From NCBI RefSeq assembly GCF_007988905.1, contig NZ_BJVA01000004.1, forward strand, positions 1 through 64,000: DNA of 64,000 nucleotides, given 5' to 3'. The position numbers were made by a program, and so were the translations under genes. The DNA is from Gluconobacter kanchanaburiensis NBRC 103587 (lineage in GTDB: Bacteria; Pseudomonadota; Alphaproteobacteria; Acetobacterales; Acetobacteraceae). Below are positions 36,773 through 48,035 of this stretch, in pieces. The notes under the pieces are model-generated. The model had not been told where the DNA came from. It did no database searches and worked only from the letters and a program-made list of their open reading frames with translations. Each line of letters begins with the position of its first letter. Position 1 is the stretch's first letter.

Positions 36773-39700
36773 ATGAACGAACTCATGAAGATCCTGGGTC
36801 AGACCGGCCAGTCGGTGACCTTCGACCAGATCAAGATCCAGCTCGCATCCAGCGAGCAGGTTCGGTCATGGTCTTACGGCGAAATTAAGAAGCCGGAGAC
36901 CATTAACTACCGGACGTTCAAGCCTGAGCGTGATGGCCTGTTCTGTGCTCGTATTTTTGGTCCGATCAAGGACTACGAGTGTCTTTGTGGCAAGTACAAG
37001 CGGATGAAGTTCCGCGGTATTGTCTGCGAAAAATGCGGTGTGGAAGTCACGCTAGCCAAGGTGCGCCGTGAGCGCATGGGCCATATCGAACTGGCATCCC
37101 CGGTTGCGCATATCTGGTTCCTGAAGTCCCTGCCGAGCCGCATTGCCACGATGCTGGATCTGCCGCTCAAGGACGTCGAGCCGGTTCTGTATTTCGAGAA
37201 GTTCCTGGTGCTCGACAAGGGCGTCTGTGAATCCGACCAGATCGATTCCTACAAGAACGGCAAGAAGCGCGATCAGTACCTGCTGGACGAAATCCGCTGC
37301 GAAGACCTGCTTGATGAATATCCCGATGCGGGCATCGACGTCGGCATCGGTGCCGAAGCCATCAAGCGCGCCCTGTCAAGCTATGACTGGGGGCTTCCCA
37401 ACGATCAGGAACGTGAGCTGAGCCTTGCGGCGAAGGAAAAGGGCCTCCCGGATCCGTTCGACTATGACGCCGATGTCATGGAGGGCGATTCCGAAAAAAC
37501 CATGATGCGTAAGAAGCTGCGCAAGGCGACCTCGGAAGCTGCGCGCAAGAAGCTCGTCAAGCGTCTGAAGCTGGTTGAAGCCTTCGTAGAAAGCGGCTCG
37601 CGTCCGGATTGGATGATCATGGATATCGTTCCGGTCATTCCGCCGGAACTGCGTCCGCTGGTGCCGCTTGATGGCGGTCGTTTCGCCACATCCGATCTGA
37701 ACGACCTGTACCGTCGCGTCATCAACCGTAACAACCGTCTGAAGCGGCTGATTGAGCTGCGTGCGCCGGACATCATTGTCCGCAACGAAAAGCGCATGCT
37801 CCAGGAAGCTGTTGACGCTCTGTTCGACAACGGCCGTCGCGGCCGCGCCATCACGGGTGCCAACAAGCGCCCGCTGAAGTCGCTGTCCGATATGCTGAAG
37901 GGCAAGCAGGGTCGTTTCCGTCAGAACCTCCTCGGAAAGCGCGTCGACTATTCCGGCCGTTCTGTCATCGTGGTTGGTCCGGAACTGAAGCTGCATCAGT
38001 GCGGACTTCCGAAGAAAATGGCGCTCGAGCTGTTCAAGCCTTTCATTTATTCGAAGCTTGAGAAGTATGGTCATGCCACCACCATCAAGGCTGCAAAGCG
38101 TATGGTGGAAAAAGAGCGTCCGGAAGTCTGGGACATCCTCGAAGAGGTAATCCGCGAGCATCCGGTCATGCTGAACCGCGCGCCGACGCTGCACCGTCTG
38201 GGTATCCAGGCGTTCGAGCCGACGCTGATCGAAGGCAAGGCCATTCAGCTTCATCCGCTTGTTTGCACCGCGTTCAACGCTGACTTCGACGGCGATCAGA
38301 TGGCTGTTCACGTGCCGCTGTCGCTTGAAGCCCAGCTTGAAGCCCGCGTGCTGATGATGTCCACGAACAACATCCTCAGCCCCGCGAACGGCAAGCCGAT
38401 CATCGTTCCGTCCCAGGATATCGTTCTGGGCCTGTATTACCTGAGCCTTGAAGTTCCGGAATACCGCGAAACGCCGGACGAGGCTGTCATCAAGGATGGC
38501 AAGGTCGTCACGGCTGCTCCGCCGGCCTATTCGGATGTGGCCGAGATCGAAAGCGCCATGCTTTCGGGCTCGCTCAAGCTGCATGACAAGATCCGTTTGC
38601 GTCTGCCGACGATCGATGCAGACGGCAAGTCCGTTCGTCAGACGATCGTGACGACGCCGGGGCGTGCGTTGATTGCGCAGATACTGCCGAAGCATCAGGC
38701 CATTCCGTTCAGCCTGATCAACAAGCAGTTGACCAAGAAGAACGTGTCGGACGTTATCGATACGGTCTATCGTCACTGTGGTCAGAAGGAAGCCGTGATC
38801 TTCTGTGACCGACTGATGGGGCTCGGTTTCCGTCATGCGGCCCGCGCCGGCATTTCCTTCGGTAAGGATGACATGATCATTCCGGAAGCCAAGGCGACGC
38901 TGGTCGGCAAGACTTCGGAAGAGGTCAAGGAGTTCGAGCAGCAGTATCAGGACGGTCTGATCACGGCTGGCGAGCGCTACAACAAGGTGGTCGATGCCTG
39001 GTCTCGCTGCACGGACGAAGTCCAGGCTGCGATGCTCAAGGAGATCTCCAAACAGGTCATCGGAAAACCGACAAACTCGGTCTGGATGATGAGCCACTCC
39101 GGTGCCCGTGGGTCGCCGGCACAGATGAAGCAGCTTGCCGGTATGCGCGGTCTGATGGTGAAGCCCTCGGGCGAGATTATCGAGCAGCCGATCATCGCGA
39201 ACTTCAAGGAAGGCCTGTCGGTTCTCGATTACTTCACGTCCAGCCACGGTGCCCGTAAGGGTCTCGCGGATACGGCGCTGAAGACCGCGAACTCGGGTTA
39301 CCTGACGCGTCGTCTCGTCGACGTGGCGCAGGACTGCATCATCGTTGAGCCGGATTGCGGTACGGAACGTGGCCTGACGGTTCGTGCGGTCATGGATAGC
39401 GGCGAAGTCGTTGCGTCCCTGTCCGAGCGTATTCTGGGTCGCACGTTGTCCAAGGATGTCATCCATCCGGTGACGCAGGATGTCATCCTGCCGCGCAATA
39501 CGCTGATCGAGGAAGCCGAAGCTGAGCTTATCGAGAAGGCTGGTGTCGAAAGCGTGGATATCCGCTCTGTTCTGACCTGTGATAGCCGTGTTGGGATCTG
39601 TGGTCACTGTTATGGCCGTGATCTGGCGCGTGGTACGCCAGTCAACATCGGTGAGGCCGTAGGTGTTATTGCTGCACAGTCCATTGGTGAGCCTGGCACG

Positions 39701-41092
39701 CAGCTGACGATGCGAACCTTCCATATCGGTGGTGCGGCGACGCGAGGCGCAGAACAGTCGACTGTTGAAGCGTCCCGCGATGGCATCGTGACCATCCGTA
39801 ACCGCAACGTGGTTGAGAATTCTCAGAAAGTTCTGGTTGTGATGTCGCGTAACTGCGAAATCCTGCTGACTGACGAGAACGGTGTGGAACGTGCCCGCTA
39901 CCGTGTGCCTTACGGTGCACGTCTGATGGTCTCGGAAGGCGAAGCGGTGACGCGGACCCAGAAGATGGCCGAGTGGGACCCGTACACCCTGCCGATCATC
40001 ACCGAGCAGGCCGGTACCGTCGAGTATCTCGACCTGATCGACAGCATCACGCTTGTTGAGCGCATGGATGAGGTCACCGGTCTGAGCTCGAAAGTCGTCG
40101 TTGACTACAAGCAGGCAGCGAAAGGCGTGGATCTGCGTCCGCGTCTGCAGCTCAAAGACGCGTCGGGTAACGTTGTCAAGCTCGCCAATGGTAATGACGC
40201 CCGCTACTTCCTCTCGCCTGACAGTATTCTGTCTGTGGAGAATGGAGCGGAGGTCAACGCTGGTGACGTGCTGGCCCGTATTCCTCGCGAAGGCTCCAAG
40301 ACCCGTGATATTACCGGTGGTCTGCCACGTGTGGCCGAACTCTTCGAAGCGCGTCGTCCGAAGGATCATGCGATCATCGCCGAAGGTGAAGGCCGCATCG
40401 AATTCGGGAAGGATTACAAGTCCAAGCGTTGCGTCATCGTCAAGAATGACGATACGGGCGAAGAGACCCAGTACCTTATTCCGAAGGGCAAGCACGTTTC
40501 CGTTCAGGAAGGCGATTTTGTTCAGAAGGGCGATCCGCTGGTCGATGGTCCCCGAGTACCGCATGACATTCTTAAGGTCATGGGTGTCGAGGCTCTGTCC
40601 GACTATCTCGTGAACGAGATCCAGGACGTCTATCGACTGCAGGGCGTGAAGATCAATGACAAGCATATCGAAGTCATTGTTCGTCAGATGCTGCAGAAGG
40701 TGGAAATCCTTGAGCCGGGTGATTCAACCTACCTGATCGGTGAGACCGTGGACCGTATCGAGTACGAAGGTGAGAACCAGCGTCTCATGGAGAACGGGGA
40801 CACGCCTGCGAAGGCCATGCCGGTTCTGCAGGGCATCACCAAGGCTTCCCTGCAGACACAGTCCTTCATCTCGGCCGCGTCCTTCCAGGAGACGACCCGT
40901 GTCCTCACGGATGCAGCTACGTCGGGGAAGGTCGATACGCTGAACGGTCTGAAGGAAAACGTGATCGTCGGGCGTCTGATTCCGGCGGGGACGGGAAGTG
41001 TAATGAACCGTCTGCGGGGTATTGCCGCAAGCCAGGACCGCCAGCGTGTGGGGGGGGCCTCTCCTACGGCTGTGGAAGACGCTGCCGAGTGA
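36773..41092 (+). CDS. rpoC: RNA polymerase beta' subunit
   Basis: 1439-aa beta' subunit. The N-terminal zinc-binding cysteines (CLCGKYK...CEKCGVE), the catalytic magnesium loop [12 protein letters not shown], the bridge helix/trigger loop region ([19 protein letters not shown]) and the second zinc site ([13 protein letters not shown]) are present. The start at 36773 ([10 protein letters not shown]) is chosen over upstream in-frame codons; 36785 is possible. It lies 80 bp after rpoB and is followed by two perfect inverted repeats. Confidence 0.99.
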   Translation: MNELMKILGQTGQSVTFDQIKIQLASSEQVRSWSYGEIKKPETINYRTFKPERDGLFCARIFGPIKDYECLCGKYKRMKFRGIVCEKCGVEVTLAKVRRERMGHIELASPVAHIWFLKSLPSRIATMLDLPLKDVEPVLYFEKFLVLDKGVCESDQIDSYKNGKKRDQYLLDEIRCEDLLDEYPDAGIDVGIGAEAIKRALSSYDWGLPNDQERELSLAAKEKGLPDPFDYDADVMEGDSEKTMMRKKLRKATSEAARKKLVKRLKLVEAFVESGSRPDWMIMDIVPVIPPELRPLVPLDGGRFATSDLNDLYRRVINRNNRLKRLIELRAPDIIVRNEKRMLQEAVDALFDNGRRGRAITGANKRPLKSLSDMLKGKQGRFRQNLLGKRVDYSGRSVIVVGPELKLHQCGLPKKMALELFKPFIYSKLEKYGHATTIKAAKRMVEKERPEVWDILEEVIREHPVMLNRAPTLHRLGIQAFEPTLIEGKAIQLHPLVCTAFNADFDGDQMAVHVPLSLEAQLEARVLMMSTNNILSPANGKPIIVPSQDIVLGLYYLSLEVPEYRETPDEAVIKDGKVVTAAPPAYSDVAEIESAMLSGSLKLHDKIRLRLPTIDADGKSVRQTIVTTPGRALIAQILPKHQAIPFSLINKQLTKKNVSDVIDTVYRHCGQKEAVIFCDRLMGLGFRHAARAGISFGKDDMIIPEAKATLVGKTSEEVKEFEQQYQDGLITAGERYNKVVDAWSRCTDEVQAAMLKEISKQVIGKPTNSVWMMSHSGARGSPAQMKQLAGMRGLMVKPSGEIIEQPIIANFKEGLSVLDYFTSSHGARKGLADTALKTANSGYLTRRLVDVAQDCIIVEPDCGTERGLTVRAVMDSGEVVASLSERILGRTLSKDVIHPVTQDVILPRNTLIEEAEAELIEKAGVESVDIRSVLTCDSRVGICGHCYGRDLARGTPVNIGEAVGVIAAQSIGEPGTQLTMRTFHIGGAATRGAEQSTVEASRDGIVTIRNRNVVENSQKVLVVMSRNCEILLTDENGVERARYRVPYGARLMVSEGEAVTRTQKMAEWDPYTLPIITEQAGTVEYLDLIDSITLVERMDEVTGLSSKVVVDYKQAAKGVDLRPRLQLKDASGNVVKLANGNDARYFLSPDSILSVENGAEVNAGDVLARIPREGSKTRDITGGLPRVAELFEARRPKDHAIIAEGEGRIEFGKDYKSKRCVIVKNDDTGEETQYLIPKGKHVSVQEGDFVQKGDPLVDGPRVPHDILKVMGVEALSDYLVNEIQDVYRLQGVKINDKHIEVIVRQMLQKVEILEPGDSTYLIGETVDRIEYEGENQRLMENGDTPAKAMPVLQGITKASLQTQSFISAASFQETTRVLTDAATSGKVDTLNGLKENVIVGRLIPAGTGSVMNRLRGIAASQDRQRVGGASPTAVEDAAE

Positions 41093-41470
41093 TGCAACGG
41101 ATCCCTGCCTTGGAAGAGCGCGGGGATCCGTTAAATCCGATTCTACAAACTTTTGCTTTAGAATCGGGTGAATTTGGCTGAACTACTTGACTTGGCGCTG
41201 AACCGTCCGTAGGTTCCGCGCCCACGGCTCCTGCCTTCCTGGAAGGCGTAGAAAGCCAAAAGAGTTAAAAGAATCGCATGTGGTGCCGCTCTTCTTCGCA
41301 GGAAGCAGATGCCAAGGCCGCAAGCTGAAGAGAGAAGGGAACAGTTTGTGCTGTTTCCTTTTCACGATGTGGAAATGGCAGGCGGTCCTACCGCATGTCG
41401 GTTGGAACAAATGTCAGGGTGGCGGCAGCAATGTCGATGCCTGAAATAGGACAAGGATTGGGAAGGGCGC
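41093..41470 (+). promoter_or_regulatory. rpoC-rpsL intergenic region: hairpins, promoter and leader
   Basis: 378 bp without a gene. Two inverted repeats follow rpoC: AACGGATCCC (41096-41105) with GGGATCCGTT (41123-41132), and CCGATTCTA (41137-41145) with TAGAATCGG (41159-41167). Neither has a T-run, so Rho-dependent ending or RNA 3'-end protection is possible. A promoter-like pair TTGACT (41187-41192) and TAGGTT (41210-41215), 17-bp spacer, follows, then about 255 bp of leader before rpsL. This suggests rpsL-rpsG-tuf has its own promoter. Confidence 0.5.
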
Positions 41471-41842
41471 ATGCCGACCATCAACCAGTTGATCGCGAAC
41501 GGCCGTGAGCCGGCCGCAAAGCGGAACAAGGTCCCCGCACTGCAGGGCTGCCCGCAGAAGCGCGGCGTTTGCACGCGTGTGTATACCGTAACGCCGAAGA
41601 AGCCGAACTCCGCTCTGCGTAAGGTCGCTAAGGTGCGTCTGACCAACGGGTATGAGGTCGTGAGCTACATTCCGGGTGAAGGTCATAACCTTCAGGAGCA
41701 CAGTGTTGTTCTGATCCGTGGTGGCCGTGTGAAGGATCTTCCTGGCGTCCGTTATCACATCCTGCGTGGTGTGCTTGATACACAGGGTCTCGCCAAGCGT
41801 CGTCAGCGTCGTTCGCTGTATGGCGCGAAGCGTCCGAAGTAA
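41471..41842 (+). CDS. rpsL: 30S ribosomal protein S12
   Basis: 123-aa S12 of the decoding centre. The sequence is complete from MPTINQLI to GAKRPK. Both lysines where streptomycin resistance changes commonly occur are wild type ([11 protein letters not shown] and [13 protein letters not shown]), as is the proline nearby. It begins a short operon with rpsG and tuf. Confidence 0.99.
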   Translation: MPTINQLIANGREPAAKRNKVPALQGCPQKRGVCTRVYTVTPKKPNSALRKVAKVRLTNGYEVVSYIPGEGHNLQEHSVVLIRGGRVKDLPGVRYHILRGVLDTQGLAKRRQRRSLYGAKRPK

Positions 41843-41854
41843 GAGGTATTTGGA

Positions 41855-42331
41855 ATGAGTCGCCGTCACCGCGCTGTAAAGCGCGAGATCCTTCCCGATC
41901 CGAAGTTCGGAGACGTCGTCATCACGCGCTTCATGAATGCGCTGATGTATGATGGTAAAAAATCCACTGCCGAGGGCATCGTTTACGGTGCGCTTGAAGT
42001 CATGCGCCGTCGCGGCGGCACTACTGCAGATCCGGTGGCCATGTTCCACTCGGCTCTGGACAACGTGAAGCCTGCGGTTGAAGTCCGCTCGCGTCGCGTC
42101 GGTGGCGCAACCTATCAGGTTCCGGTCGAAGTCCGCGCCGAGCGTCGTCAGGCGCTTGCGATCCGCTGGCTGATCGATGCCTCCCGCAAGCGTGGCGAGA
42201 ACACGATGCAGGAGCGTCTGTCCAACGAACTGATGGATGCAGTCAACAACCGTGGCTCCGCTGTCAAAAAGCGCGAAGACACGCACCGCATGGCTGAAGC
42301 CAACAAGGCATTCAGCCACTATCGCTGGTAA
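41855..42331 (+). CDS. rpsG: 30S ribosomal protein S7
   Basis: 158-aa S7, which nucleates assembly of the 30S head and contacts E-site t[15 protein letters not shown], the [15 protein letters not shown] block and the C-terminal [15 protein letters not shown] are typical. It lies 12 bp after rpsL. In many bacteria fusA follows; here the next gene is tuf after a 115-bp gap containing the hairpin CCCGATC-TTGT-GATCGGG (42363-42380). Confidence 0.99.
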   Translation: MSRRHRAVKREILPDPKFGDVVITRFMNALMYDGKKSTAEGIVYGALEVMRRRGGTTADPVAMFHSALDNVKPAVEVRSRRVGGATYQVPVEVRAERRQALAIRWLIDASRKRGENTMQERLSNELMDAVNNRGSAVKKREDTHRMAEANKAFSHYRW

Positions 42332-42446
42332 TCAGAACCGGTTAAAGGGCTTCCGGCGGTGTCCCGATCTTGTGATCGGGCACTGGCTGGTTTGAACTTT
42401 CAGTCTTACTCCCGTTCCAGGTGGGGCGGGGTTTTGGAGAAAGACG

Positions 42447-43637
42447 ATGGCAAAGGCTAAATTCGAGCGGACGAAGCCGCACTGCAACATCGGCACCATC
42501 GGTCACGTCGATCACGGCAAGACCTCGCTGACTGCTGCAATCACCAAGGTGCTGGCAAAGACCGGCGGCGCAACGTTCAGCGCCTACGACCAGATCGACA
42601 AGGCTCCTGAAGAGCGCGCTCGTGGCATCACCATTTCCACGGCTCACGTTGAGTACGAGACGGCCAACCGTCACTATGCTCACGTCGACTGCCCGGGCCA
42701 TGCTGACTACGTGAAGAACATGATCACGGGTGCGGCTCAGATGGACGGCGCGATTCTCGTCGTTTCCGCTGCTGATGGTCCGATGCCGCAGACGCGTGAG
42801 CACATCCTGCTCGCCCGTCAGGTCGGCGTTCCGGCTCTGGTTGTATTCCTGAACAAGGTTGACCAGGTTGACGATCCGGAGCTGCTCGAGCTCGTGGAAA
42901 TGGAAGTTCGTGAACTTCTGTCTTCCTACCAGTTCCCGGGCGACGATATCCCCATCGTCAAGGGCTCTGCTCTTGTGACGCTGGAAGATGGCGACGCAGC
43001 AATCGGTGAAGATCGCGTTCTCGAGCTGATGACGCAGGTTGACGCCTACATCCCGCAGCCGGAGCGTCCGGTTGACCGTCCGTTCCTGATGCCGATCGAA
43101 GACGTGTTCTCGATCTCGGGTCGTGGTACGGTTGTCACGGGGCGTGTCGAGCGTGGTGTTGTCAACGTGGGTGACGAAGTCGAAATCGTCGGCCTGAAGG
43201 ACACCATCAAGACGACCGTTACGGGCGTTGAGATGTTCCGCAAGCTGCTCGATCGCGGTGAAGCCGGTGACAACATCGGGGCGCTGGTTCGCGGCACGAA
43301 GCGTGAAGACGTCGAGCGTGGCCAGGTTCTGGCAAAGCCCGGCTCCATCACGCCGCACAAGAACTTCAAGGCTGAGGCTTACATCCTCACGAAGGAAGAG
43401 GGCGGTCGTCACACGCCGTTCTTCACGAACTATCGCCCGCAGTTCTATTTCCGTACTACCGACGTCACGGGCGTCGTGACGCTGCCGGAAGGCACGGAAA
43501 TGGTCATGCCGGGTGATAACGTTGCCATGGACGTGGAGCTGATCGCTCCGATCGCCATGGACGAAGGCCTGCGCTTCGCTATCCGCGAAGGTGGCCGTAC
43601 CGTGGGTGCCGGTGTGGTTTCTTCCATCACCGCCTAA
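42447..43637 (+). CDS. tuf: Elongation factor Tu
   Basis: 396-aa translational GTPase that brings aminoacyl-tRNA to the ribosome. The GTP-binding motifs are GHVDHGKTS (G1), [12 protein letters not shown] (G3), NKVDQVDD (G4) and GSALV (G5), followed by domains II and III. It directly follows rpsG, with elongation factor G absent from its usual place. A stem-loop ends the unit before rpsJ. Whether a second tuf copy exists cannot be told from this window. Confidence 0.99.
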   Translation: MAKAKFERTKPHCNIGTIGHVDHGKTSLTAAITKVLAKTGGATFSAYDQIDKAPEERARGITISTAHVEYETANRHYAHVDCPGHADYVKNMITGAAQMDGAILVVSAADGPMPQTREHILLARQVGVPALVVFLNKVDQVDDPELLELVEMEVRELLSSYQFPGDDIPIVKGSALVTLEDGDAAIGEDRVLELMTQVDAYIPQPERPVDRPFLMPIEDVFSISGRGTVVTGRVERGVVNVGDEVEIVGLKDTIKTTVTGVEMFRKLLDRGEAGDNIGALVRGTKREDVERGQVLAKPGSITPHKNFKAEAYILTKEEGGRHTPFFTNYRPQFYFRTTDVTGVVTLPEGTEMVMPGDNVAMDVELIAPIAMDEGLRFAIREGGRTVGAGVVSSITA

Positions 43638-43667
43638 AGTCCTGCGTTTAGCTGTTGGCTTTGACAG

Positions 43668-43698
43668 CCCCGGTCAGATTTTTTCTGACCGGGGTTCC
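43668..43698 (+). terminator. Stem-loop after tuf
   Basis: CCCCGGTCAGA (43668-43678) and TCTGACCGGGG (43684-43694), an 11-bp perfect stem with an all-T loop, 30 bp after the tuf stop. Only a short TTCCCTTT tract follows. It probably ends or attenuates the str-type operon before rpsJ. Confidence 0.65.
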
Positions 43699-43757
43699 CT
43701 TTCAGGGGCAATGGCAGTAGGACGACACCCGAATTTTTGAGTTGGACGAACAAGAAC

Positions 43758-44066
43758 ATGGACAACCAGAACATCCGCATTCGCCTTAAGGCGTACGATC
43801 ATCGCGTGCTGGACAACAGCACCAAGGAGATCGTAAACACGGCGAAGCGTACGGGTGCGCGGGTTCGGGGTCCGATCCCGCTGCCGACGCATATCGAACG
43901 GTTCACAGTGAACCGCTCGCCACACGTGGATAAGAAAAGCCGCGAACAGTTCGAAATTCGGACTCACCGTCGGCTGCTCGACATTGTCGAGCCGACCCCG
44001 CAGACCGTGGACGCCCTCATGAAGCTCGACCTCGCCGCTGGCGTGGATGTCGAGATCAAACTCTAA
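43758..44066 (+). CDS. rpsJ: 30S ribosomal protein S10
   Basis: 102-aa S10, part of the 30S head and, with NusB, of transcription antitermination complexes. [19 protein letters not shown] and the [17 protein letters not shown] block are diagnostic. The start at 43758 is preferred to the in-frame 43737. It opens the S10 operon, followed 10 bp later by rplC. Confidence 0.99.
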   Translation: MDNQNIRIRLKAYDHRVLDNSTKEIVNTAKRTGARVRGPIPLPTHIERFTVNRSPHVDKKSREQFEIRTHRRLLDIVEPTPQTVDALMKLDLAAGVDVEIKL

Positions 44067-44076
44067 GGTCCAGACG

Positions 44077-44760
44077 ATGCGAACCGGATTGATTGCAAAG
44101 AAGCTGGGAATGACCCGGCTGTTTAAGGAAGATGGCACGCATGTGCCTGTGACGGTCCTTCACCTTGACAATGTCGAGGTTGTGGATGCCCGCACGAACG
44201 AGCGCGACGGCTATACCGCCATTCAGCTCGGACTTGGTAATGCTAAGGTGAAGAATGTCACCAAGGCGAACCGTGGCCATTTTGCCCGGACCAAGGTCGA
44301 GCCAAAGAAGCATCTGGCGGAGTTCCGCGTCTCTGAAGACGCCCTGCTGGAAGCTGGAACCAAGCTGTCCGCTGCGCACTTCGTTGTGGGGCAGAAAGTT
44401 GACGTCACGGGCCAGAGCAAGGGCAAGGGCTTCGCGGGTGTTATGAAGCGTCATAACTTCGCGGGTCTCGAAGCGTCCCACGGCGTCTCCATCAGCCACC
44501 GTTCCCACGGTTCTACAGGCCAGCGCCAAGATCCTGGCAAGGTCTTCAAGGGAAAGAAGATGGCAGGTCACATGGGTGACGAGCGTGTTACCACGCTGAA
44601 CCTTGAGATCGCTGCCGTGGATGAAGAGCGAAACCTGATTATGGTCAGGGGTGCAATTCCTGGTGCGAAGAACGGCCTTGTGCTGATTCGCGATGCAATC
44701 AAGAAGGCTCGCCATGCTGATGCGCCGTATCCGGCAGCAACAGTGGCGGTCGCCGGTTGA
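44077..44760 (+). CDS. rplC: 50S ribosomal protein L3
   Basis: 227-aa L3, an early assembly protein near the peptidyl transferase centre. [16 protein letters not shown], the [14 protein letters not shown] loop and the [21 protein letters not shown] glutamine-methylation-type region mark it. The ATG at 44077 is chosen; the upstream extension would run back into rpsJ. Confidence 0.99.
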   Translation: MRTGLIAKKLGMTRLFKEDGTHVPVTVLHLDNVEVVDARTNERDGYTAIQLGLGNAKVKNVTKANRGHFARTKVEPKKHLAEFRVSEDALLEAGTKLSAAHFVVGQKVDVTGQSKGKGFAGVMKRHNFAGLEASHGVSISHRSHGSTGQRQDPGKVFKGKKMAGHMGDERVTTLNLEIAAVDEERNLIMVRGAIPGAKNGLVLIRDAIKKARHADAPYPAATVAVAG

Positions 44761-44771
44761 GGACGAGGGGC

Positions 44772-45386
44772 ATGGAATACGATATCAAGACCCTCGATAA
44801 CGGTAGCGCAGGCTCTGTCGCGCTTCCGGAAGAGATTTTCGCGGTTACTCCGCGCTCTGACATCATGGCACGTGTTGTACACTGGCAGCTCGCAAAGCGC
44901 CGCGCCGGTACGCATCGTACGAAGGGCATGGGTGAGATTTCTGGCACGACCAAGAAGCCTTACCGCCAGAAAGGCACGGGTTCTGCCCGTCAGGGCTCGT
45001 TGCGCGCGCCGCAGTTCCGTACGGGTGGTGTTGTCCATGGTCCGGTTGTTCGCGACCACGGCTATGACCTTCCCAAGAAGGTTCGTCGTCTTGGCCTGAT
45101 CTGCGCCCTGTCGCAGAAGGCAGCTGAGGGCAAGCTGATCGTTCTTGATGCAGCCAACGGTGTCACCAAGACCCGTGAAGCCGCAGCGAAGATCAAGGCT
45201 CTGGGCTGGACGTCTGCGCTGATCGTTGATGGTGCCGTTGACGAGCAGTTTGCTCGCGCGATCGCCAATCTGCCGAAGATCGACGTTCTGCCGACCATTG
45301 GTGCAAACGTCTATGACATCCTCAACCACGACGTGCTGGTCATCACCCGCGCCGGCCTTGAGGGTCTTAAGGAGCGTCTGGCATGA
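44772..45386 (+). CDS. rplD: 50S ribosomal protein L4
   Basis: 204-aa L4, a component of the exit-tunnel wall; in E. coli L4 also represses the S10 operon. It has the [20 protein letters not shown] tunnel loop and GGVVHGP segment. The ATG at 44772 follows GAGG by about 9 nt; an in-frame TTG at 44757 overlaps rplC but is less likely. Its stop overlaps rplW. Confidence 0.98.
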   Translation: MEYDIKTLDNGSAGSVALPEEIFAVTPRSDIMARVVHWQLAKRRAGTHRTKGMGEISGTTKKPYRQKGTGSARQGSLRAPQFRTGGVVHGPVVRDHGYDLPKKVRRLGLICALSQKAAEGKLIVLDAANGVTKTREAAAKIKALGWTSALIVDGAVDEQFARAIANLPKIDVLPTIGANVYDILNHDVLVITRAGLEGLKERLA

Positions 45387-45724
45387 CCACCAATACCGTC
45401 ATGAACGCACACAAGACGGCACAGAACATGTCGCAGGAAGCCCTGTACGACGTGATCCGTGCACCGCTGATCACCGAAAAGGCGACGCTTCTTTCCGAGC
45501 GGAACCAGGTGGTGTTCAAGGTCGCTCCCGGTGCGACGAAGCCTCAGATCAAGGCCGCGGTTGAGAAGCTCTTCAACGTGAAGGTAACCGGCGTGAACAC
45601 GCTGGTGCAGAAGGGCAAGCTCAAGCGCGTCAAGGGTCGTCCCGGCCGTCGTTCGGACATCAAGAAGGCGTATGTGCAGCTTGCCGAAGGTCAGTCCATT
45701 GATCTTACGGCCAAGCTGGGCTGA
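45383..45724 (+). CDS. rplW: 50S ribosomal protein L23
   Basis: 113-aa L23 at the tunnel exit, the docking point for trigger factor and SRP. The core [21 protein letters not shown] and [13 protein letters not shown] is standard. The first 20 or so residues are an N-terminal extension if the ATGA-coupled start at 45383 is used; internal ATG codons at 45401 and 45428 are alternatives. Confidence 0.97.
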   Translation: MTTNTVMNAHKTAQNMSQEALYDVIRAPLITEKATLLSERNQVVFKVAPGATKPQIKAAVEKLFNVKVTGVNTLVQKGKLKRVKGRPGRRSDIKKAYVQLAEGQSIDLTAKLG

Positions 45725-45740
45725 CGCGGGGTAGGATACC

Positions 45741-46571
45741 ATGGCACTCAAGCACTTTAATCCCACGACGCCGAGCACACGCGGCACCGTGCTGATTGAC
45801 CGCAGCGAGCTTTTTAAGGGCAAGCCGGTCAAGCAGCTGACGGAAGGCAAGAACAAGTCGGGCGGCCGTAACAATCACGGTCGTACCACCGTTCGCTTCC
45901 GTGGCGGCGGGCACAAGCAGTCCTATCGTTATGTCGACTTCAAGCGTCGCAAGTTCGATGTGGCCGCAACTGTCGAGCGTCTCGAATACGATCCGAACCG
46001 CACGGCGTTCATTGCGCTGATCAAGTATGAAGATGGCGAGCTCGCTTACATCCTTGCTCCGCAGCGCGTGAAGGTTGGCGATCGCGTCATCTCCGGCGCC
46101 CACACGGACGTCAAGCCTGGCAACGCCATGCCGCTGGGTGCAATGCCGGTCGGAACGATCGTGCACAACATTGAGCTGAAGCAGGGCGCTGGTGGCAAAC
46201 TGGCCCGCTCCGCTGGCACATATGCCCAGCTGGTTGGCAAGGACGCTGGTTACGCACAGGTCAAGCTGCAGTCCGGTGAGCTGCGTCTTGTTCGCGGTGA
46301 ATGCATGGCAACCGTTGGCGCCGTGTCCAACCCGGACAACATGAACCAGCACATGGGCAAGGCCGGTCGTTCCCGCTGGCTCGGACGTCGTCCGCATAAC
46401 CGTGGTGTCGTCATGAACCCGGTCGACCATCCGCATGGTGGTGGTGAAGGCCGTACCTCTGGTGGCCGTCATCCGGTTACGCCGTGGGGTGTTCCGACCA
46501 AGGGTTACAAGACGCGTGTTAACAAGAAGACGGATAGTCTGATCATCCGTCGCCGTAAGTCCGGCAAGTAA
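45741..46571 (+). CDS. rplB: 50S ribosomal protein L2
   Basis: 276-aa L2, required for subunit joining and peptidyl transfer. The [42 protein letters not shown] and GKSGK-like end (RRKSGK) blocks are conserved. The highly conserved histidine of the HPHGGG loop is present. It lies 16 bp after rplW in the S10 operon. Confidence 0.99.
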   Translation: MALKHFNPTTPSTRGTVLIDRSELFKGKPVKQLTEGKNKSGGRNNHGRTTVRFRGGGHKQSYRYVDFKRRKFDVAATVERLEYDPNRTAFIALIKYEDGELAYILAPQRVKVGDRVISGAHTDVKPGNAMPLGAMPVGTIVHNIELKQGAGGKLARSAGTYAQLVGKDAGYAQVKLQSGELRLVRGECMATVGAVSNPDNMNQHMGKAGRSRWLGRRPHNRGVVMNPVDHPHGGGEGRTSGGRHPVTPWGVPTKGYKTRVNKKTDSLIIRRRKSGK

Positions 46572-46587
46572 GAGGGGGCAAACAGAG

Positions 46588-46866
46588 ATGGCACGTTCCG
46601 TCTGGAAGGGCCCGTTCGTTGACGGGTATCTGTTCGGCAAGGCTGAAGCGTCCCGCGCTTCGGGTCGTAACGAAGTGATCAAGATCTGGTCGCGTCGTTC
46701 GACGATCCTTCCACAGTTCGTTGGACTTACGTTCGGCGTCTATAATGGTCACAAGTTCCTGCCTGTGCAGGTCACGGAGAACATGGTCGGTCACAAGTTC
46801 GGTGAGTTCTCACCGACGCGGACTTACACCGGTCATGGCTCTGACAAGAAGTCGAAGCGGGGCTGA
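46588..46866 (+). CDS. rpsS: 30S ribosomal protein S19
   Basis: 92-aa S19 of the 30S head. [32 protein letters not shown] and the [16 protein letters not shown] block are typical, with an alphaproteobacterial length. It is 2 bp upstream of rplV. Confidence 0.99.
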   Translation: MARSVWKGPFVDGYLFGKAEASRASGRNEVIKIWSRRSTILPQFVGLTFGVYNGHKFLPVQVTENMVGHKFGEFSPTRTYTGHGSDKKSKRG

Positions 46867-46868
46867 AA

Positions 46869-47297
46869 ATGAGCAAGCCGAAGCACATCCGCACGCTCGC
46901 TGACACGGAAGCGCAGGCTGTTGCCCGCAATATCCGCGTCAGCCCGCGCAAGCTGAACCTGGTTGCGGCCATGATCCGTAACCAGCCGGCTGACAAGGCT
47001 ATCGCCGCTCTGACCTTCTCGCGTCGTCGTATCGCGCAGCAGGTCAAGAAGACTCTTGAGAGCGCCGTGGCCAACGCTGAGAACAACCACCAGCTCGATG
47101 TCGATCAACTGGTGGTCAAGACGGCAGAAGTTGGCAAGTCCATCGTCATGAAGCGGTTCCACGCTCGTGGCCGTGGTCGTTCCGCTCGGGTCGAGAAGTT
47201 CTTCAGCCACCTGAAGATTGTTGTTGCCGAGCGTGCGGAAGCACCGGAAGAGACGAAGCCGTCTCGCGGAACCAACAAAGAGCAGAAGGCAGCCTGA
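46869..47297 (+). CDS. rplV: 50S ribosomal protein L22
   Basis: 142-aa L22, which lines the nascent-peptide tunnel. The [19 protein letters not shown] and [27 protein letters not shown]-type regions are conserved. It carries a charged C-terminal extension of about 25 residues ([19 protein letters not shown]) beyond the usual length. Confidence 0.98.
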   Translation: MSKPKHIRTLADTEAQAVARNIRVSPRKLNLVAAMIRNQPADKAIAALTFSRRRIAQQVKKTLESAVANAENNHQLDVDQLVVKTAEVGKSIVMKRFHARGRGRSARVEKFFSHLKIVVAERAEAPEETKPSRGTNKEQKAA

Positions 47298-47300
47298 TCC

Positions 47301-47978
47301 ATGGGACACAAGGTCAATCCGATCGGGCTTCGGCTCGGTGTCAACCGTACCTGGGACAGCCGCTGGTACGCTGGTCAAGACTACGCACGTCTGCTGCATG
47401 AAGATCTGAAGCTTCGTGCATTCCTGCGTCGCAAGCTTTCCGGCGCAGGCGTGTCCCGCGTTGTTATTGAGCGTCCGGCAAAGAAGCCCCGCGTGACGAT
47501 CTACGCTGCCCGTCCGGGCGTCGTAATCGGTAAGAAGGGTCAGGACATCGACGCGCTCCGCAAGGAACTGAGCCGTATGGCGAAGACCGATGTGGCGCTG
47601 AACATCGTCGAGATCCGCAAGCCGGAAATCGACGCCACTCTCGTTGCCGAGAATATTGCTCAGCAGCTGGAGCGTCGCGTTGCATTCCGTCGCGCGATGA
47701 AGCGCGCAATCCAGTCCGCAATGCGTTTGGGTGCCCAGGGCATCCGGATCACCTGCGGTGGACGTCTGGGTGGTGCTGAAATCGCTCGTGCTGAAAAGTA
47801 TCGTGAGGGACGCGTTCCCCTGCACACGCTTCGCGCCGATATCGATTACGGTACGGCAACCGCCAAGACAACGTATGGTACCTGCGGTGTGAAGGTATGG
47901 ATCTTCAAGGGTGAGATCCTGGCTCATGACCCGCTGGCACAGGATCGCCGTGCTGCGGAGCAGGCTCCCCAGCGCTAA
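47301..47978 (+). CDS. rpsC: 30S ribosomal protein S3
   Basis: 225-aa S3 with mRNA-helicase role at the entry channel. The KH domain carries [18 protein letters not shown]; the C-terminal part includes [31 protein letters not shown]-type sequence. It is followed by a perfect stem-loop before rplP. Confidence 0.99.
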   Translation: MGHKVNPIGLRLGVNRTWDSRWYAGQDYARLLHEDLKLRAFLRRKLSGAGVSRVVIERPAKKPRVTIYAARPGVVIGKKGQDIDALRKELSRMAKTDVALNIVEIRKPEIDATLVAENIAQQLERRVAFRRAMKRAIQSAMRLGAQGIRITCGGRLGGAEIARAEKYREGRVPLHTLRADIDYGTATAKTTYGTCGVKVWIFKGEILAHDPLAQDRRAAEQAPQR

Positions 47979-47980
47979 GG

Positions 47981-48000
47981 CTGTGAGCGAAAGCTCACAG
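47981..48000 (+). other. Perfect GAAA-tetraloop hairpin between rpsC and rplP
   Basis: CTGTGAGC-GAAA-GCTCACAG, an 8-bp stem closed by a GNRA tetraloop, 2 bp after the rpsC stop. The absence of a T-run argues against full termination. A role in RNA stability, partial attenuation or protein binding is possible. Confidence 0.6.
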
Positions 48001-48035
48001 TTCCTTTGCTGGTGCTGATTTGAGGATTTAACAAC

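Noticed and set aside
37376-40666. 1096-codon open frame antisense to rpoC
   Set aside because: Same codon-bias shadow. Similar antisense frames over tuf, rplB, rpsC-rplV and others were also discarded.
41471-41842. Streptomycin-resistance substitutions in rpsL
   Set aside because: The two key lysines are in their normal contexts (TPKKPNS and GRVKDLPG).
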